64,000 bases of DNA, from positions 1 to 64,000 of the forward strand of contig NZ_LAPZ01000005.1 of assembly GCF_002120225.1 (NCBI RefSeq), read 5' to 3'. The notes below the pieces were generated by a model. The model searched no databases. It was not told the origin of the DNA and was given only the letters and a program-made list of their open reading frames with translations. The stretch comes from Tenacibaculum holothuriorum. Its GTDB lineage: Bacteria; Bacteroidota; Bacteroidia; Flavobacteriales; Flavobacteriaceae. Of this stretch, positions 59,610-64,000 are shown piece after piece. The translations under genes and the position numbers were made by a program. The stretch's first letter is position 1; each line of letters starts with the position of its first letter.

Positions 59610-61538
59610 ATGAGCGATAAGAAAAACACACCAAAATTTTCATTCAATTCATTTTGGATTTACATACCGATCTTTGTAATTCTTATAGGATTGAGTTTTT
59701 TTAACTCTGGAACATTAGCTTCTAGAGAAATTTCAAAGAACCAATTCTCAAAAATATTACAAGAAAACGACATCAAAAAAATTGTTGTAGAAAACAACAA
59801 CGTAGCACGAATTTATCTTAAAGATGCTGCAGAGAAAAAAGAAGAGCACAAAGCTTTAGTAAACTCGGCTTTTTATAGAAAAGGAACTCCTTTATACACG
59901 TATAACTTTGGAGATCTTCAAAATTTTGAAAACGAGATTGAAAAAGAGAAAAAAGATAAAAACTTAGATTTTGACAAGTCGAATGTAGAAAGTACTAGCT
60001 TGTTAGAAACTGTTTTTAACTTTTTACCTTTCATCTTATTAATTGCTATTTGGTTATTCTTTATGAGAAGAATGTCTGGAGCTGGCGGAGGTGCCGGTGG
60101 CGGAGGTCAAATCTTCAATATTGGTAAATCAAAAGCAAAACTTTTCGATCAAGATACTCAAGTAAAAACTACCTTTAAAAACGTAGCAGGTTTAGAAGGA
60201 GCTAAAGAAGAGGTTCAAGAAATTGTAGACTTCTTAAAAAGCCCCGAAAAATACACTAAATTAGGTGGTAAAATTCCAAAAGGAGCTTTATTAGTAGGAC
60301 CTCCGGGAACAGGTAAAACCTTATTAGCAAAAGCTGTAGCTGGTGAAGCTGGTGTACCTTTCTTCTCTTTATCTGGTTCAGATTTTGTAGAAATGTTCGT
60401 AGGTGTTGGTGCTTCTCGTGTAAGAGATTTATTTAAACAAGCACAACAAAAATCACCTTCAATTATTTTTATTGATGAGATTGATGCTATTGGTCGTGCA
60501 CGTGGTAAAAACAGCATGACAGGTGGTAATGACGAAAGAGAAAATACACTTAACCAATTATTAACTGAAATGGATGGTTTTGGTACCGATACAAATGTAA
60601 TTGTATTAGCAGCTACAAACCGTGCCGATATTTTAGATAAAGCATTAATGCGTGCAGGTCGTTTTGATCGTCAAATTTATGTTGATTTACCAGATTTACA
60701 TGAGCGTAGAGAAATTTTTGAAGTTCACATTAAGCCTTTAAAATTAGCTGATGATGTAAATATTGAATTCTTAGCACAACAAACACCAGGTTTCTCTGGA
60801 GCTGATATTGCTAACATGTGTAACGAAGCTGCTTTAATTGCTGCTAGAAATGATAAAAAAGCAATTCATCATCAAGACTTTTTAGATGCTGTAGATAGAA
60901 TTATTGGTGGTTTAGAAAAGAAAAATAAAGTAATTACTCCGAAAGAAAAAGAAGTAATTGCTTACCATGAAGCTGGTCACGCCACTGTAAGCTGGATGCT
61001 TGAGCATGCTGCACCATTAGTTAAAGTTACTATTGTGCCTAGAGGACAATCGTTAGGAGCTGCTTGGTACTTGCCAGAAGAGCGTAAAATTGTTCAAACA
61101 GAACAAATGTTAGACGAAATGTGTGCTACTATGGGTGGTAGAGCTGCTGAGAAATTAATGTTCAACAAAATTTCTACTGGAGCATTAAGTGACCTTGAAA
61201 AAGTTACTAAACAAGCTCGTGCTATGGTTACTGTTTATGGTTTAAACGATAAAGTCGGTAACGTTACTTATTATGATTCTTCAGGAAATGATTCTTTTGT
61301 AAAGCCTTATAGTGAGTCTACTGCAAAGGTTATTGATGAAGAAATTTCTGAAATCATCGAAGGTCAATATGTAAGAGCCATTGATATATTAAAAAACAAT
61401 CAAGATAAATTAACTGAATTAGCAGACCTTTTATTAGAAAAAGAAGTTATTTTCAAAGACGATTTAATTAAAATCTTTGGAGAAAGACCATTCGAAAAAG
61501 AAAAAGCTACAACTGATAATATTTCGACAGAAGAATAG
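59610..61538 (+). CDS. ftsH: ATP-dependent zinc metalloprotease FtsH
   Basis: 642 residues starting at an ATG. One membrane helix is at about 12-29 and a second at about 135-150; the AAA+ domain has GPPGTGKT near 230 and IIFIDEIDAIG near 285; the zinc site HEAGH is near 453. It degrades membrane and short-lived cytoplasmic proteins as a hexamer in the inner membrane. The Gly-rich linker GAGGGAGGGGQIFN after the second helix is a common FtsH feature. It sits between rsfS and the LUD protein gene. Confidence 0.98.
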   Translation: MSDKKNTPKFSFNSFWIYIPIFVILIGLSFFNSGTLASREISKNQFSKILQENDIKKIVVENNNVARIYLKDAAEKKEEHKALVNSAFYRKGTPLYTYNFGDLQNFENEIEKEKKDKNLDFDKSNVESTSLLETVFNFLPFILLIAIWLFFMRRMSGAGGGAGGGGQIFNIGKSKAKLFDQDTQVKTTFKNVAGLEGAKEEVQEIVDFLKSPEKYTKLGGKIPKGALLVGPPGTGKTLLAKAVAGEAGVPFFSLSGSDFVEMFVGVGASRVRDLFKQAQQKSPSIIFIDEIDAIGRARGKNSMTGGNDERENTLNQLLTEMDGFGTDTNVIVLAATNRADILDKALMRAGRFDRQIYVDLPDLHERREIFEVHIKPLKLADDVNIEFLAQQTPGFSGADIANMCNEAALIAARNDKKAIHHQDFLDAVDRIIGGLEKKNKVITPKEKEVIAYHEAGHATVSWMLEHAAPLVKVTIVPRGQSLGAAWYLPEERKIVQTEQMLDEMCATMGGRAAEKLMFNKISTGALSDLEKVTKQARAMVTVYGLNDKVGNVTYYDSSGNDSFVKPYSESTAKVIDEEISEIIEGQYVRAIDILKNNQDKLTELADLLLEKEVIFKDDLIKIFGERPFEKEKATTDNISTEE

Positions 61539-61551
61539 TTAACATATCTAA

Positions 61552-62142
61552 ATGAATTTATTTAAGAAATTATTTAAATCTTATTCAGAATCATCTAAAG
61601 ACAAGGAAATAAAACAGCAACCTGTTAAACTTGCTTTAGATGATTCTTTTGTTCATCATTTTATTAATAAAGGCGGTAAGTTTTTATATTGTACTTCTAT
61701 TAAAGAAGTTATAAGAAACTTAAAAAGTATTGTAAATGAAAATAACTGGAAACAAGTTACTTGTACAGATATTGATTTATTAAAACTAGCTGTACAAGCT
61801 GAAACAAATACTCAAAACGAGTTTAATAAAAACACTCCTTTTTTCACCACTTGTGAGCATTTAATAGCTAATAATGGTGACATCCTTTTTTCATCTAACC
61901 AATTAGGAAGCAATAAATTATCTTCTTTAACAGAACATTTTATTGTTTATGCAACTACAAGTCAATTAGTAAAAGATACTGGTGAAGGACTTACTGGAAT
62001 AAAAACTCATTTTAGAGGAAATATCCCAACAAACATTAGCTCAATAACAAACTATACTTTACAAAAAGAAGACGATAATTTTTTGAACTACGGTAACAGT
62101 AACTCAAAAAACTTATATTTGCTGCTCTTTGAAGACCTTTAA
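61552..62142 (+). CDS. LUD domain protein
   Basis: 196 residues starting at an ATG. The latter half contains FFTTCEHLIANNGDILFSSNQLGSNKLSS (about 101-129) and GEGLTGIKTHFRGNIPTNIS (about 146-165), as in the LUD/LutC-like domain. In flavobacteria a LUD protein regularly follows ftsH. No lactate-utilisation partner (LutA/B) is nearby, so a role in lactate oxidation is not supported by context. The TAA is directly followed by the cdsA ATG. Confidence 0.8.
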   Translation: MNLFKKLFKSYSESSKDKEIKQQPVKLALDDSFVHHFINKGGKFLYCTSIKEVIRNLKSIVNENNWKQVTCTDIDLLKLAVQAETNTQNEFNKNTPFFTTCEHLIANNGDILFSSNQLGSNKLSSLTEHFIVYATTSQLVKDTGEGLTGIKTHFRGNIPTNISSITNYTLQKEDDNFLNYGNSNSKNLYLLLFEDL

Positions 62143-62143
62143 T

Positions 62144-62941
62144 ATGCGCGACCTTTTAACAAGAAGTGTTTCTGCACTTGTGTATGCTGCTGTTTTTATA
62201 ACAGCTATTTTCTTTTCTAAAGAAAGTTACTTAGCTGTTATTGGCATTTTCGGCTTAATTTGTTTATGGGAATTCTCTAAAATAATTCAGTCTAAAAACT
62301 ACATTTCATATATTGTTTTAGCTATTATAACTGCTTTAACAATTTATATTTTTGATGCAGATTACCCTGCTTTAATTTTAGGCTTTTCTGTTTTTTGTCT
62401 ATCCATATTATTATACTACCTTTTTTCTCTTAAAAAAATTAAATACGATAGTATTCAGCAAAAAATATTTCAAAAGTATATATATATAGTTTTACCATTT
62501 TTCTATTTAGCTAAACTTCCTTTTTTAAATGGAGAGTACAAACCAAGTATTGTTTTTTACATTATATTACTTATTTGGACTAATGATAGTTTTGCTTATT
62601 TAGTTGGTAAAAACTTTGGAAAACACAAACTTTTTGAAAGGGTTTCTCCTAAAAAAACTATTGAAGGCTTTATTGGCGGATTAGCGTTCGCAATAATCGT
62701 TGGTTTTATCATTGGTAAAAACTCTGTTATCTTCAACATTACTCATTGGATTGTTATAGCATCCATAGTATCAATCATAGGAAATTTGGGTGATTTAGTA
62801 GAATCTAAATTTAAAAGACAAGCCAAAGTAAAAGATAGTGGAACTATTATGCCTGGTCATGGCGGACTTTTAGATCGTTTAGACAGCTTGTTTTTCCTTG
62901 CACCCTTCGTATATTTGTATATACATTACATCATTTTATAA
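62144..62941 (+). CDS. cdsA: Phosphatidate cytidylyltransferase
   Basis: Makes CDP-diacylglycerol from phosphatidate and CTP at the inner membrane. 265 residues from ATG 62144, one base after the LUD stop; a TTG 15 bases earlier lies inside that gene and is rejected. About eight membrane helices; the family signature VESKFKRQAKVKDSG followed by TIMPGHGGLLDRLDS near the end (about 221-250), with SPKKTIEGFIGG (about 175-186) in front. It is followed by the acyl-CoA-binding protein gene, a sensible lipid-metabolism partner. Confidence 0.96.
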   Translation: MRDLLTRSVSALVYAAVFITAIFFSKESYLAVIGIFGLICLWEFSKIIQSKNYISYIVLAIITALTIYIFDADYPALILGFSVFCLSILLYYLFSLKKIKYDSIQQKIFQKYIYIVLPFFYLAKLPFLNGEYKPSIVFYIILLIWTNDSFAYLVGKNFGKHKLFERVSPKKTIEGFIGGLAFAIIVGFIIGKNSVIFNITHWIVIASIVSIIGNLGDLVESKFKRQAKVKDSGTIMPGHGGLLDRLDSLFFLAPFVYLYIHYIIL

Positions 62942-62950
62942 TTCTTGTTT

Positions 62951-63214
62951 ATGTCTAAAAATTTAGACAATTTATTTAACGAAGCTTTTGAAAAAGCTTC
63001 CAACTATAGAGAAAAACTTCCTCCCGATATTATGCTTAAATTATATGCCTATTATAAGCAAGCTATAAAAGGAGATCATTTTTCTTTCAATGCTAATGTT
63101 GGCTCAGATTTAAGAAATGCATTCAAATTTAATGCATGGATTCAATTAAAAGGAATGAATGAAGATGAAGCAAAGCAAGAATATATTAACTTAGTAAACT
63201 CAATTATAAAATAA
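62951..63214 (+). CDS. Acyl-CoA-binding protein
   Basis: 87 residues from ATG 62951; a TTG at 62945 is an alternative. The four-helix ACBP pattern is clear: FNEAFEKASNYREKLPPDIMLKLYAYYKQAIKGD (about 6-39) with the conserved YxxYKQA, then FKFNAWIQLKGMNEDEAKQEYI (about 58-79) with the KxxAW-like FNAWIQLKGM. It binds long-chain acyl-CoA in the cytoplasm and may supply acyl chains for phospholipid synthesis; cdsA lies directly before it. ACBP is scattered among bacteria but usual in flavobacteria. Confidence 0.93.
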   Translation: MSKNLDNLFNEAFEKASNYREKLPPDIMLKLYAYYKQAIKGDHFSFNANVGSDLRNAFKFNAWIQLKGMNEDEAKQEYINLVNSIIK

Positions 63215-63222
63215 CTCAACAA

Positions 63223-63858
63223 ATGAAAAAACTAGCATATTACTTTTCTATTTGCTTTATTGCTGTGCAAATTAGTTCTTGTAAAACAGAAGCTAAAAAA
63301 GAGGTAACTAAAGATACTGAAGCTCCAAAAACAGAAGTTAAAACAGCTCCATATTCTTTAAATAATGCTGACAACAGTATTAACTGGACTGCATATAAAA
63401 CTACAGATAAAGCTCCTGTAAAAGGACAATTTAAAAAAGTTAACATTACTTCTGGTGGAGAAGGAAACTCTGTAAAAGAAGCGGTTAATAATGCTGAATT
63501 TTCTGTACCTGTAAGTAGTATCTTCACAAAAGATACGAGCAGAGATTTTAAGATTAAAAAATTCTTTTTTGGTGTAATGGACAAAACTCAATTACTTTCT
63601 GGTAAGTTAGTTTTAGAAAACGATTCTATAGGTTATGCTGATTTAACAATGAATGGAGTTACAAAGAAACTTCCTTTTAACTATACCATTACAGGAAAAA
63701 TTTTTAACATGACTGGAGTAATGAAAATTTCTGATTGGAATGCAGAGAAAGCCTTAAGTTCATTAAATGAAGCTTGTAAAGACTTACATAAAGGAGCTGA
63801 CGGTGTTTCTAAAACTTGGGATGAAGTTGCTATAAACATCACTTCTACTTTTAAATAA
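63223..63858 (+). CDS. YceI family lipoprotein
   Basis: 211 residues starting at an ATG. The signal peptide is of lipoprotein type with lipobox ISSC (Cys at about 20), then a Lys/Glu/Thr linker (EAKKEVTKDTEAPKTEVK), and the YceI lipocalin-like beta barrel from about 45 (NADNSINWTAYKTTDKAPVKGQFKKVNIT, FFGVMDKTQLLSGKLVLEND, MNGVTKKLPFNYT). YceI proteins bind isoprenoid-type lipids in the periplasm. It ends just before a bidirectional terminator. Confidence 0.92.
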   Translation: MKKLAYYFSICFIAVQISSCKTEAKKEVTKDTEAPKTEVKTAPYSLNNADNSINWTAYKTTDKAPVKGQFKKVNITSGGEGNSVKEAVNNAEFSVPVSSIFTKDTSRDFKIKKFFFGVMDKTQLLSGKLVLENDSIGYADLTMNGVTKKLPFNYTITGKIFNMTGVMKISDWNAEKALSSLNEACKDLHKGADGVSKTWDEVAINITSTFK

Positions 63859-63881
63859 AAACAATTCAGATAAAATAAAGC

Positions 63882-63909
63882 AAAGCCCTAATTAAATTAG
63901 GGCTTTGTT
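63882..63909. terminator. Bidirectional terminator at the right end
   Basis: AAAGCCCTAAT (63882-63892) pairs exactly with ATTAGGGCTTT (63896-63906) over a three-base loop, between the YceI gene and the leftward partial gene. The minus-strand stop codon lies in the stem. Confidence 0.88.
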
Positions 63910-64000
63910 GCTTTTATTGTAAAAATTAAAGGATACAATTTATCTTTTGTTACAAACATTCCGTTATCTAATTTTTGAAGATTAGGCAACACATTATAAG
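63897..64000 (-). CDS. 3' end of an unidentified gene (5' part beyond window)
   Basis: On the minus strand one frame is open from the window edge and ends at TAA 63899-63897. The last residues are NVLPNLQKLDNGMFVTKDKL and YPLIFTIKATKP. The stop falls in a terminator stem, as with a real gene end. Thirty-three residues are too few to name a family. Confidence 0.6.
   Translation of the reverse strand, partial: YNVLPNLQKLDNGMFVTKDKLYPLIFTIKATKP

Noticed and set aside
62129..62143. TTG start of cdsA at 62129
   Set aside because: It lies in the end of the LUD gene, and an ATG follows the LUD stop by one base.
1..64000. CRISPR arrays, tRNA or rRNA genes, transposases, prophage genes
   Set aside because: No regularly spaced repeats, cloverleaf patterns, ribosomal RNA sequence or mobile-element proteins were recognised.

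Overview
This is an AT-rich stretch of a member of the Bacteroidota, most likely family Flavobacteriaceae (Tenacibaculum- or Polaribacter-like; the genus is an inference). Supporting signs are promoter boxes of the Bacteroidota type (TTTG, about 19 bases, TAnnTTTG), few Shine-Dalgarno sequences, many TTG starts and TAATG/TAATATG junctions, DUF4834, DUF5683 and DUF4159 proteins, a GH3/beta-lactamase-fold fusion, and the flavobacterial gene orders parA-parB-DUF5683-dapB-lepB-wbqC and rsfS-ftsH-LUD-cdsA. No rRNA, tRNA, CRISPR array, insertion sequence or prophage was seen.

Layout. 1-2874: amino-terminal 958 codons of a giant secreted multidomain protein, cut by the window edge. 3208-7309: cysteine desulfurase, Smr-domain protein, a phosphatase-like protein and two tandem PPK2 polyphosphate kinases. 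7393-16389: LpxR-like protein, dnaN, the parAB-dapB-lepB operon and two Crp/Fnr paralogues. 16499-21423: four-gene surface polysaccharide operon (flippase, UDP-GlcNAc 2-epimerase, two glycosyltransferases). 21700-31173: a TPR-membrane-AraC regulator, a YfhO-like protein, an outer-membrane barrel, rsmE, a membrane AraC regulator and a gene-poor 500-base stretch that looks like two tandem small-RNA units. 31214-43534: envelope and metabolic genes, including a GH3/serine-hydrolase fusion, a third PPK2 and a type II NADH dehydrogenase. 43561-54011: an accessory-looking envelope-stress island (XRE/S24-like regulator and partner, divergent from a YbjN/CesT-like protein, PspA, NfeD/YqiJ-like protein, flotillin and a 1618-residue AAA+ ATPase). 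54080-64000: YjbQ protein, dnaK, NUDIX, pyrE, birA, rsfS, ftsH, LUD, cdsA, acyl-CoA-binding protein, YceI lipoprotein and the end of another gene.

The best candidates for something under-described are the PspA/flotillin/giant-ATPase island with its private regulator and structured leader, and a set of intergenic small-RNA-like units. Two units at 30732-31173 share a 35-base palindromic operator exactly 20 bases before a -7 box. One at 16395-16500 has two hairpins with CCCCUUA loops, and one loop is perfectly complementary over 10 bases to an unpaired G-rich stretch of the second 31-kb unit. One at 15603-15728 has a Crp/Fnr-like palindrome near -42. None of these RNAs is shown to be expressed. 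Every prediction here comes from reading the sequence; no database search was run.
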